A DNA stretch of 64,000 nucleotides from Mangifera indica (lineage: Eukaryota; Streptophyta; Magnoliopsida; Sapindales; Anacardiaceae): positions 6,835,057 through 6,899,056 of the forward strand of contig NC_058143.1 of assembly GCF_011075055.1 (NCBI RefSeq). The letters are read 5' to 3'. This document shows positions 23,400-33,900 of this stretch, in pieces; the stretch's first letter is position 1, and every line of letters begins with the position of its first letter. Below the pieces are notes generated by a model. It was not told the origin of the DNA. It searched no databases and saw only the letters and a program-made list of their open reading frames with translations. The translations under genes and the position numbers were made by a program.

Positions 23400-24198
23400 G
23401 ATATTGAGTCATCTACCTTTTATGACCTTGTGCTTGGATTCATGAGCTCCATAAATGAATCACTGCTTAGGTTGCGTCATGATATGTAAGTTATAATCAG
23501 TGTCTCTGCTCTATGGAATCTCTCATTTAGTAGCATATTTGTGATTGTCACCCTGATTCTAACAGTATGCCTCCACCTTTATAGGACAAGCTGTGATTAT
23601 CCATTCATTTTCTTTTTCATCTTATTACATCATCATTTTGCATAGTCTTTTGAGGAACATGTATTAATGCATATTTTGATTCATGTTTCATTACACTGTT
23701 TTGTTTATTTCATTATGTTTGCTTATATGGATATTGAACTTTCTTTTTTATGATGTTATGCTATGATTCATGTTATGACTATTATGGATTTGTTGTTGAT
23801 GATAATATTGATAAATTAGTTTACTGTTGGTGATGATATTGACAAGTTAGTTGATTGATATTGGGAGTAATTTTTTTTTTATTTATCATTTTGGGATATT
23901 TGAAAAACAAAGGAAATTCTACAATTTTTTTTTTATTTATGACAAAAAAAAAAAAGAGAGATTACTTGTTATTTAAATGATAATGGCTTGTGTTTTAATG
24001 AATTTGAAAAGACTTAAATGAGTTTGTTTTTTTTTTTAAGTTAAATAAGTTTATGGATAAAAAAATTGAAATCAAATATGCTAAAACTAAATTAATTTGT
24101 TTTGCTAAAGCGAGGGGGAGTTTTAAATTGTTTTCAAAGTTTTATAAACTCTATAGATTGATTTTTTTCAATGTTTAAACTTAGTTTTGTCATCAATC

Positions 24199-24210
24199 AA
24201 AAAAGGGAGA
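24199..24210 (+). promoter_or_regulatory. Polypurine tract of the SIRE-type copia
   Basis: aaaaaagggaga immediately precedes the 3' LTR (24211). Confidence 0.75.
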
Positions 24211-25090
24211 TGGTTGGACTTTTAGGTGTTTTAATTATGTTAAAACTAAATTTAAAGCTGACAATTAATAATTATTGAGCTAATAATGTCCATGACATAA
24301 AATTCCAATGACCAAAAGATAGGTGAAATGTATATGTTTAATTTTTTACGTCAGGGTTGCCAGTCCTTTTGTCTGTGCCCTACCCATCCTTTCTGAAATT
24401 TTAAGGAGCAAGGTAAGATGCACATCCCTCGAGTGATCCATTTCAAGAATTCAACCATTGGACGACTATTTTGAAGCCACCAAAGTAGGGATGTGTAAGA
24501 GAATGCCTATCCTCGTGCATTTTCAAGGTTAAAACGTCATTTTCACAAGTCAAACGCTAGAAAAGTTATTCCAATACTATATAAACAAGTTGTATTGAAG
24601 TCAAAAGGGTTAGAAAACATATTCAAAGCATTCAATAATTCTTATCTCAATCTGTAAGCTCTTAATCTCTTTCTAGAAATCAAAATCTCATATCTTTTAG
24701 AGAAACTACTGTACAAATTAGTAAAATTAGTCTATCAGAGGCACTTTCTACCTGTAAATCTTCATTTTTAATTACATTGGGGTGAAATCTCATATCACTA
24801 TTGTAAAAGAGTCCAATCCCGAAGTGTAATCTAAAGTGATTCAAATAAAAACTTCAAGTTGGTTGCTTGAAGAAGTGGACTTAGGAGGTTGGAGATGAAA
24901 ACCTTCGAACCACTCTAAATTCCTAAGCATTCTCTAAACTCTTTTCTTTTACTTTATGCTTTTGATTGTTCATTTGATTTTTGTTTGTGGCATCTTGAGT
25001 AAAAATCCAATTTGGTAAATTCGTTATTTAATTTTTTAATAATCCTATTCACCCCCTTTTTAAGATTAATTTGTCATTAAGGGTTTTTCA
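24211..25090 (+). repeat. 3' LTR of the SIRE-type copia
   Basis: Begins tggttggacttttaggtg and ends gggtttttca. It is followed by agcca, the partner of ggcca before the 5' LTR. Confidence 0.9.
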
Positions 25091-26400
25091 AGCCATAGCT
25101 TATTGTGCCATAAAGATATCAAAGTAGACATTTGATGGTAGACCAATGTTGAGTTGTAGGATGATGCATGAATTAAGATAACTTGTTGATAGTGACGACA
25201 ATATTGGGTCTTGTAAGAGAGAGATGTTGTAAGTTGCCAACTACAAATCAATATTCATTTTTATCAATGAGAGAGGTACCATCTTAAAGCTTAGAAACAT
25301 TATTTGGAAACATGGGTGTATGGATGTCATTAGTATTAAGCATTCTCATTTTGTCCAAGAGATCATGGATGTATTTTTGTTGAGACAACAAGATTCTAAT
25401 AGATTGAGGAAGTACCTCTACGCCAAGAAAATAAGAGAAGTCATTAAGATTTTTTATGGAGAACTTAAAGAGAAGTTGAGTAATGAAGTTGACAAGAAGA
25501 GTTACATTGTTACCTATAAGAATGAAGTCACCCACATACATTAGAAGATACATGGTCAAATGCTTTTGTTGAAAAAAAAAAAGTAGATTGTCTAACTTTG
25601 TGTTGACAAACCCAATTGATAATAGAAATTGGTGAAGTTCATTGTACCATACTCGAGGTGTGTATTTAAGTCCATAAAGAGCCTTCTTGAGATGATACAC
25701 ATAGTTAGGATTGTTTTTGTTGATGAAGCCTAGAGGTTAACACATGTAGACATCTTTAGTTAAATGACCATGGAGGAAAGTATTATTGACATCCAGTTGT
25801 TTGAGAGGCCAACCACGTGATAAGGCAAGACTAAGTACTAGTCTAATGGTTACAAGTTTGATAACTAGATTAAAGTTTTGTGGAAATCAACACTAAGTCG
25901 TTGATAAAACCCCTTTGTGATGAGGCAGGCTTTAAGGCGAGTAATAGAGTTGTTAGGATTTCTTTTAACTCAAAAGATCTACTTGCAACCAATATGATTT
26001 TGAGTTGAGTTAGAAGGAACCAAATCTTTTGTGCCATTGTGGAAAAGAGCATTAAACTTATTGGACATAGTTTCACACCATTCTTGGTGTTTTGAGGTTT
26101 AAGTGATAATGTTAGTGTAACAAGGTCGAGTTTCTATATGGGCTTGTGTATGCTATTTTTTGCTCTAGTCTGCATTAGATAAATATTGGCAAGTGGTGAT
26201 AAGAATGGTGGATTAGATGAATTTGGTGAGTTTGAGCTTAAAGAAGATAAGGATTTAGAGAGTGAAAGGATTGTAGCATCGAGGTTACCTTATAAGTGGC
26301 TTAAAGGGGGGGTCATTGAACTCGATACGCCATCACCATCCTTGGAATGTGTAGCTGATTATGGTTGAATAAGACTTAGAGTAATTAAGCACTTTGGAGA
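25091..26400 (-). pseudogene. Copia reverse transcriptase/RNase H (TA...TA element)
   Basis: The minus-strand frame 25700-25284 carries KALYGLKYTPRVWYNELHQF, a standard copia RT motif, and the active-site block MYVGDFILIGNN, where the usual YVDD reads YVGD. Further motifs are FSIKNLNDFSYFLGVE and the 'QQKYIHDLL' segment. The RT N-terminal half is at 26076-25750 with frameshifts. RNase H begins at about 25280-25091 and continues at 14378 across the nested insertion. The altered catalytic aspartate and the frameshifts argue that it is inactive. Confidence 0.85.
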
Positions 26401-26509
26401 ATCGATTAAAACATCAAATTAGGTAGTGGACCATTGTTCTAATGTGATGTTTGTGGGAAATTAGAGATTTTTAATTGTTGATATAAAAACAAAAAAAATT
26501 GACTCAATG

Positions 26510-27256
26510 ATGGAGGCATCGTAGGTGTATCGAACCATCAAAGAGATCCGCTACATATTTCGATTGGGCCAATTACGAGGAGCAGAGCTAAGAAGATGCA
26601 ATAAGCCTTAGTTGGACTCGTAGAGGGCTTAGAGACTAAGATCAACTCACTCAAGGATGATTGGATGCTTGAAGGAGCCAACAAAGAGGTCAACTTGATT
26701 CAGGTCCAAGCTTATGCACGAACAGACTTTGAATGACTATAACTTTTGATCCAGAAGAAGTTACGGGGCCTGTAATATATCAACGTGAAGCTTGTTTCAA
26801 GCTCTATAAAACAACCGCTTTGCTAGTTGCACCCAATTTGGAGGCCCAAATAACATCTTTTCAGTCTGTATTTCACAATTTTTTATTTACCTAAATTTAG
26901 GATTTTCAGTTTTATGATTTTGATCTTGTTTGTAATCGGACTAGACTTTATTGAGCCTAAGTGACATATTTTCTTTTAATTTAATTAGTGCTTTGGGTAG
27001 TTACTTAGGTAATGGGCTTGGGAAGTTTGGAAGTCCATTGGGTCATGGGTAGTTTAGGGTTAAGTTGGTATTATACTATAAAAACAAAACATTTCATGAT
27101 GAATGGGGCTTTTGGCCGACTTTCACAAATAGATTGCTTATTGCTGAGTTACAATCTTTGAACTTATCAAGCTTCATCTTGTGGTGTTCACCATTCACAA
27201 TACCAAGGTTCGTTCGATTCCATATCGATTTGGGTCAAGGTTTAATTACGTGACAA
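26510..27256 (+). mobile_element. Ty3-gypsy 3' fragment inserted between copia integrase and RT
   Basis: The plus-strand frame near 26570 reads GPITRSRAKKMQ, a motif seen near the C-terminus of many plant gypsy polyproteins, then a WMLEGANKE segment. LTR-like sequence follows with TATA-like ctataaaaca near 26800 and an end resembling ttacgtgaca (27256). It interrupts the outer copia between its HGTFVE-type integrase end (27340) and its RT start. Exact ends and target duplication were not found. Confidence 0.5.
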
Positions 27257-27269
27257 AACCGATTCAATC

Positions 27270-28960
27270 CTAGTAAAATATCTTCTTGAGTATTGGGTCT
27301 TGTGTCAAATCATCAAGGTTCACATCACTCAACAAAGGTGCCATGTTTGAAAAGAAATATTTTGTAAGAGTAAGGATCAAGACATTGGTAAGTACTTTGA
27401 ATAGAGGAGTAACCAATAAAAATGCATGGTTGATAACATTGTGCAAGTTTGTGAGAACCATATGGTCGAATCCAAGGTTAGCAAAGACACCCAAAAATTT
27501 TTAATTTGAGATAGTTTGGTGTATACCCAAAAAGTTTTTCAAAAGATGACATCATGGAGAGATTGGTCTTAAGCATATGATTGATAAGATAAATTGTAGT
27601 GCTAAAAGTATGAGACCAAAAAGTGAGTGGCATGTGAGCATGATGTAGAAAAGTAAGACTACTTTCAACTATGTGACAATAACGACATTCTGAGAAGCCA
27701 TTATGTTCATGTGTATGTAGTGATATGGTGAGATGTGATATTCTATTGGTGGCAAGAAAAGACTTGAGGAAAATATACTCACCTTCATTAAAGTGTAACA
27801 ACAAAGTTTTTTAAAAAAAATTTCCACAACTACTTTGAATCTTATAAAAATGTCATGTACATTGGATTTTTTTTTTTAGGTTGTAAAGTCAAATGTAATA
27901 AGTGTACTGATCAATAAATATCACATGGTATTTATAGTCATCAATCGAAGTAACTTGTGAGGTCCAAACATTAGAGTAAAGTAATTTTAGAGGGTGTGAA
28001 TTAGTAAGAGATGAGGAAGAAAATGGGAGTTTATGAGTTTTATTGTAATGGCATGAATCACACGAAAATTTGGATAAATCAGACACTAAGATATGTAATG
28101 TTTTGGTTGACATAAGTTAACACAAAATGTAGAATGATGGATGACCTAAGTGGTGATGTCATTGGTTAGCTAAAACTTTGAGAGAGGAGAAAGCTACAAT
28201 TGGTTGAGTGGATGGTGACAAACATAACCATTTCTGGACACCATCCTTAGTTACCTTTTGTAAGATTATTGCCCCCATATGAAGGTCCTTAAAAAAAACA
28301 GATGTTAGTGAAAATTCAACAAAAACATTGTTATTTAAACATAATTGGAAAACAAAAATCTAGTTTTGTTTTATAGATGGAACACAAAGAACATTATTTA
28401 AATAAAGAAATTTAGAAGAGGAAGGTAGAGATATGGAACTAGTGTGCGTGATTAGAAGATTAGTACCATCTCCAATCACGATATTGTCATAGATGGGATA
28501 GTCAATGAGAAGAGGCAAATTCTGAAGATCAAAAGTGACATGATGAGATGCACTATAGTTTAAAAGCCATTTTGTGGTCGAGGTTTTGGCAAGGGTTGCA
28601 AAGTGGGCTTAAAAAGTGCAGGCTGATGAGGCATTGGATTGTAGAGTGTGGTTCCAAGGAACATTTTTGTATGTAAAGCATTGTTTTGCAAAATGTCCTT
28701 ATTGGCCACACAATTGACATTTTCGAAGGTAAGGTCAAGGGTTTGGGTGTTATAAGTTGGACTATGGTTATTTATGTGGGAAGTAAGAAGTGGCAGTGTT
28801 TTTCTAGTAGAATTGGCAATTTTGGTTGTAAGGAAAGGGTTAATTTAGACATTATTGGTGGTTATTTTTAAAGGATGAGGGATTAGATTTATGAGTATGA
28901 TCATGTTTGGTAGACTTTGCTTCTTTTGGGCTTCAAACTTGATGTATGCTCATCAAACTT
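27270..28960 (-). pseudogene. Copia protease and integrase (TA...TA element)
   Basis: Minus-strand pieces in order: a CCHC knuckle with CQLCGQ then GHFAKQC (about 28720-28680); a protease-like segment (about 28570, LLNYSASHHVT in place of LDSGASHHMT); GAG-pre-integrase (about 28160-28050, with CDSCHYNKTHKLPF); the integrase core (28000-27560); and the integrase end KLKIFGCLC then a WLRPY...LGYS-like stretch. Several stops and one frameshift make it a pseudogene. Confidence 0.8.
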
Positions 28961-29584
28961 AAATTAAGTTTCTCATACATGCAAGGTTGAGCTTAGGTCT
29001 TTGTAGTCATCATCAAGGCTAGCTCGAATTTTTAACATAAGGTCTTTGTTCTCAATCGGTGTGTTAAACATGGCAAGCTCGTCTACAATGACCTTGATTT
29101 GTTGCATATATTCTATAATTGATTTTGTACCTTTTTGGAGAAAATGAAGATTCTCCTTAAGTTGATTCAGGTGACCACAAGTTGGTTTGACATATATGTT
29201 AACCAAAATTGTCGAAGCCTCACGTGATGTTTTTGTAGATGCAATGAAAAGGACAATCTTAGGAGAGTTGGAACCAATAATTGCACTCAGGATTAATTGA
29301 TCTTGACAAATCCAAAGAGAATGGTCTGGTGTGATAGTAAGTGGTGGACATGGTCATAAGCCGTCAATGAAGCCCATAAGATCATAACCCAGGAGATGAC
29401 ATGAAACTGAAAATGTCATTATGTGTAGTTAAAGGGTGTAAATTTGATGGATATATTTGAGTGACAGTATTAATAGAGAAAAAATGTTTTCAAGGGAGAT
29501 GATGATTGATGGCTCGAGTTGAGATAAAGTAAGGGAATTAGACTCATTTTGAGTATTGTCTAATGTTGATGAAGTGTAGGTCAT
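28961..29584 (-). pseudogene. Copia gag (TA...TA element)
   Basis: Starts at ATG 29584-29582 (MTYTSS...). The conserved gag segment at 29206-28973 contains LKENLHFLQKGTKSIIEYMQ and an IRASLDDDYKDLSSTL motif, typical of copia gag. It lies between the primer binding site (29620-29632) and the zinc knuckle. At least one internal stop is present near 29350. Confidence 0.8.
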
Positions 29585-29632
29585 TTTGAGAGGATCGATT
29601 GCATAACTAATTCTACAATGTCTTTGATACCA

Positions 29633-29949
29633 TAAAAAAGATTGTAAAGTGAATGAAATTTTCAACCTGTATTTTCTATTGAAAGAGTATAATATTTATA
29701 CAATATACAAATTAATAAAAATGAAAAAGATATTATCTCTTAATTATCAATTTTCTAAATAATGAGATATCCTAAAATAAAATATTTATCTAATTATTGA
29801 TTACTTATATAGTGAGATATTTTAAAATAAAATATTTCATATCTTAGAATAATATATTTACATATAAAAATTAAAATATTTATATTAAAAAATAGCTAAA
29901 ATAGGTTATGGACAGTTGAAGAATATTTGATTATGTATTTTCCTTATTA
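29633..29949 (-). repeat. 5' LTR of the TA...TA copia
   Basis: Partner of 13592-13861. The minus-strand primer binding site directly abuts it at 29632. It is followed by atgtt (29950-29954). Confidence 0.85.
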
Positions 29950-29954
29950 ATGTT

Positions 29955-30169
29955 CAGTTTGTTTATTCTTTTTAATTTTGGTGTTATTATATATGTACTT
30001 TCATCTATTTCCATTAATCATTTTCATTTTTCTTGTAAAAAAACATGACTAGAGGCTCAGGGAGGTAGAGAAGAAACTGTAAAGCCCAATATCAGCCACT
30101 TTATTAGTAAGAATTTATATAAAAAAAATCCTTCTATAGATATAAAAAAATTCGTAAAATATAAAACAC
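29955..30169. other. Flank of the nested stack; possible gag remnant of the old copia
   Basis: The minus-strand translation just beside the duplication gives ESTYIITPKLKRINKLN-like residues. In copia gag such a serine/lysine-rich stretch precedes the zinc knuckle, which is consistent with the continuation of the 11505-13586 element. The remainder to 30169 has nothing recognisable. Confidence 0.35.
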
Positions 30170-30172
30170 TAA

Positions 30173-30635
30173 AGGGCTATTTGATTCCAGAGATTTATAG
30201 ATTATCTTAATGATTTATCTTTTATTATTTATATTACCTTATTTAGTTTATCAGTAATAAAATATTATGGTAATCTTTTATTACTAATGTTGACATTACA
30301 GGTAATATAAGTAGTAATGTGATTATTACTTTCATCTTAGGTATTAAAAGATTATTAAGGTAATTTTGATTTTATTATAATTATATTATTATTTATTAAT
30401 TTTTTTTAGATAAAAATAAATTTATTTTTTATTAATATAACAAATAATATAAAAATAATTATATTCAAAGCTATTTAACTTAAATAATTTACTATTATTA
30501 TTTTATTACTTTTAATGAAACACAATAGTTATTTATATCTATTAAATTTTATCAAATATAATAATTATTTATCCCTTGTAATCTTTTAAATAATTTTTAT
30601 ATTTTAATAATAAAACATTACCTGAACCAAATGCG
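30173..30635. mobile_element. Tourist-like (PIF/Harbinger) MITE upstream of FAN1
   Basis: Left end agggctatttgattccag and right end (reverse complement) cgcatttggttcaggtaatg are inverted, flanked by the trinucleotide taa (30170-30172 and 30636-30638). 463 bases, no coding capacity. Homologous along its whole length to the interrupted copy at 43934-48190. Confidence 0.75.
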
Positions 30636-30800
30636 TAATAAAGAGCCTACTTAATTCTTGCTAACAAAGTGAACAGATATATTAGCAAACGAGATGGCAC
30701 ACGTTAACAGAATGAGATTGAAAACAGGGATGGATCAAGGGTTCAGATGCGCGAGTAACCATTTGTACCAATGTATTGTGCCACACCCAATCGTTACCTA

Positions 30801-30810
30801 TTTGGCGGGA
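30801..30810 (+). promoter_or_regulatory. E2F/DP binding motif in the FAN1 promoter
   Basis: tttggcggga, a match to the plant E2F consensus TTTSGCGS, lies about 115 bases before the start codon in the only GC-richer patch of the promoter (30720-30870). E2F control would place expression at the G1/S boundary, as for other replication and repair genes. Motif-based only. Confidence 0.6.
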
Positions 30811-30920
30811 CGAGAGCTCGGCATTCCTTTACTTACGACACAAAAGACCAACCGATAGAACATGATGGAAGATTTTAATTATTTATCAAAGTTTTTTTTT
30901 GAAAAAAAAGGTTTTAAATA

Positions 30921-33900
30921 ATGCTTACAGGAAGAGAGAGCTTGGTCCGATTGATCGGCAGGCGTAGGCGATTTCTTCCAAATTGTCAATCTCTTCTCTC
31001 TTCTCCCATCCAGGTACTTTTTCAATAATTATATATGTTTTGTTTTTTCGAAAATCAAATTGAAATGCTTCTGATTTTCGAATTTACATTCTTTTTTTTT
31101 GTTTAATTTTAGAGCTCTTTGAATCTTTGCACTGATAAAAATGGTGAAATCTTTTCGGCTATAACGGACGATTCCAAAGCTTCTAATGTTGTAAAGTGCC
31201 CTATTTGTGGTAACAATGTCTCTGCTAATGATAATATCATCAACACTCATCTTGGTATGCATAATTCTTCTCAACATTAATGTCTTAGTTGTTTGCTAAT
31301 CTCGTTATTGTTTGTACAACTTTTGGATTTGATCATGTCTAAATGAGGAAGTTTTTTTTTTCTTTTTTTTGACTTGTGAAAATTAGTGGTCCTTGCAGGT
31401 CCCTGAAACTAAATAAATTTATTCTTCCTGAAGTATTAGATTGTGGTTAAGTAGGTTTTTTATTTTAGTTTGAACTATGTAAATAATTTGACACTACATG
31501 AATCAGGATTCAATGAAAGCCTATTGTAATATTAGGGTTTAATTGGAAACCAGGGCTTAGCAAAATTTGTAGAGTATTAAAACTTTTAGTAGAAATACCT
31601 GGGTTCAAGCCTCTTCCAGGCTTGTGGAACCCTGAAAAAATTACTTGCCAAAAAAAAATATATTAGGGTTTAATGGGATAAGAACATTTATAAGTATGGA
31701 TTATTAAGTGCATACTAATTATATTTGTTCTCATGAACTGTTAAATGTGTGGGGAAAATATTCAATTTGATTATAGGTCATTGAAAACCAGGAATTTGTA
31801 TCATCATTAGAGGCTCTTGAAGATTACTAATTTCACCATCCTATGTTTTTTGCTAAGTGGAGTTATTGTATTACCTTATTTTATGCTTATAGTTTAGAAT
31901 AAATGACTTTCAGATGCCTGCCTGTCTAGAGGAACCAAAAGAAAATTGACCCAATGCACTCTTCTTCAATTGAACTTCTGTACACAATCAAAAGGTCCAA
32001 TGTATTCAAATGTAACAGAACGGCAAACTACTAATGTGGTAACTGAGGATCCTGCTAAAAGTCTTGTGCCGAATGCCATTTGTGGATTGGAAAACACAGT
32101 TGCAGTTGAAAAAGATGACAATAACCATGCAGTATCTCCACTACGATTTGAATGTATGGAGCATACTTCCAAGGCTGGTCTAACCGAAAACCAAATTAAC
32201 CATCAGAAGATCGACTGCCAGGATGAGTTGCCTTCATCTTCACCAGATACTGAGGTTCCCAAACCTGACATAGACTTCACTTTTGATGGCATATCTGGGG
32301 CCACTCTCCAAACTTTTATTGTAGGCCGTAGGTTTAGCAATGAAAAAGAGATAAGTCTTGAAACTAGTATCTCTCTGTTAAGAGACCCTCAAAATCCTAA
32401 GGATCCCTATGCTATCAAGGTTCATTTTCATATGTATTTGAATTTGAATTTGTTTCTTAAATATGTATATTTTCATCCTAAAGGTAATGCTTGGTCCATT
32501 CGGGGCAGGTACTTTGTGCGGATTCTGGAAGCTGTAAAGTTCTTGGGTATCTTCCTCAAGAGTTATCTCAATATTTGTCTCCTTTAATTGAGAAGTCCTG
32601 CCTGACTTTTGAGGTGATAAAACTCCTGAGTAGAAAAGAGTTATATTGGCTAACTTTGTAATAATTTTGTTTATCTGCTTGTTCTAATTTGGCTATAAGC
32701 ATGCCTTTTGTAATAATGAAGGATACATCTCTATAGTAATGGGAGAGACAGATTTCCTTTGTGCATTTGTGTAATTAACTTATTTTCTAGCCAAGCGTGA
32801 TTTAAATTTGATTGAACCTATATTTTTCTTTCAATTGCATCTGTGACAATCCTTTTGACTGTAGTTTTTTTGGATATTCTGATGCCAAATATTGTTGTTT
32901 AACTTGTGTGTTGGAGCTGGGAAAATGATCATTCCTCTGGTTAACATCAAAATATACCATGATTGCAGGGTTATGTGACTTCAGCACCCAAACATTCTCA
33001 TGATGTTGTTCCAATTAAAATTACATGTCACAAGCTTGTATCAGATTGTGAGATAGATGATGATATTGAGGTTTTCAAATGTCTGTGGAAAAAGGCTTTA
33101 CATGTGGTTGACTCTGCAAAGAATTATCCATCAAGTATGATAAAATATCAGCACAACTTCAATCTGTTAGTACAAGAAGTACTAAGAAGTAATCCTCACC
33201 TTTTCACTGATGATGAAAGAGTTTTCTTGGGTATTGATCGATCACTAAATTTCATTCTTTCTTCTGTCAGCATATATTTTCAATTGGATTATGATATTTA
33301 TCTCCATATTCTATTGTCAGAATCATTCTCCACACTGTCTGCCGATGGTCAGAGGCTTTTTATTCGGCTTTATACAAGGAAAGGTCTTTCCACTACCAGA
33401 ATATGTTCTTATTGTATTTTGGTGTTAGCTTTTATTCATCTGCTCATTCATCCTATTATTCTGTTATGCTCCACAAACTTTATGTATCGCCTGAACTTAT
33501 TTGCATACTCTGGAGATAGGATTGCTTAAGCTCATAGACCAGTTCAATTTTATGATAAGTCATAAAAATCAGTAACATCAACCAAATGATAAAATTTTTT
33601 GGGACTTTGTTCGGTCTGTTCATTTGTACTTATGCTATGGTTTTTGCAAGGCTTAGTACTGATGTGGGCCTGATTGTACATAATAATCGATGCTAGGAAG
33701 AAAAAGAGGAGATAATGAGAACAGGAGAACATGAGAAACAAGGAGAATGAGGGAGAAGCCAATAAGACAATTTGAGTTGGCCAAGTACTGAGCCCTTGCC
33801 TCACTGGTATAAGAGAATAACTTAAATCTAGTTAGAGAAGAAATATGTAACGAGACATGAATACCCAAATTCTCAAAGTAAAACTATATTCTGACACAAC

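Larger units (their letters stand above)
14379..25090 (+). mobile_element. SIRE-type (Maximus) Ty1-copia with env-like ORF, nested
   Basis: LTRs at 14379-15324 and 24211-25090 both begin with a ttggac/ttaggtgttttaat block and end in tttttca. The sequences on either side are ggcca and agcca, a 5-bp target duplication with one mismatch. The primer binding site tttgtatcagagc (15326-15338) follows the 5' LTR, and a purine tract (24199-24210) precedes the 3' LTR. Order: gag, integrase, RT, RNase H, then an env-like frame. A gypsy solo LTR is inserted between RNase H and env. It lies in the RNase H region of the outer copia. Confidence 0.88.
13592..29949 (-). mobile_element. Ty1-copia retrotransposon with TA...TA LTRs, interrupted
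   Basis: Two related LTRs, 13592-13861 and 29633-29949, bound a minus-strand copia and are flanked by the 5-bp duplication atgtt. On the minus strand the primer binding site TGGTATCAAAGAC abuts the 5' LTR (29620-29632), and a G-rich tract precedes the 3' LTR. Coding order is gag, protease, integrase, RT, RNase H from right to left. The LTRs begin TAATAAGG and end TTTA, that is TA...TA rather than TG...CA. The span includes a 10.7 kb SIRE-type copia and a gypsy fragment inserted later, so the original element was about 5 kb. Confidence 0.85.

Noticed and set aside
31946..32587. 213-codon single-exon gene
   Set aside because: It is FAN1 exon 3 read through its donor; the HIRAN domain continues only after splicing at 32419/32509.
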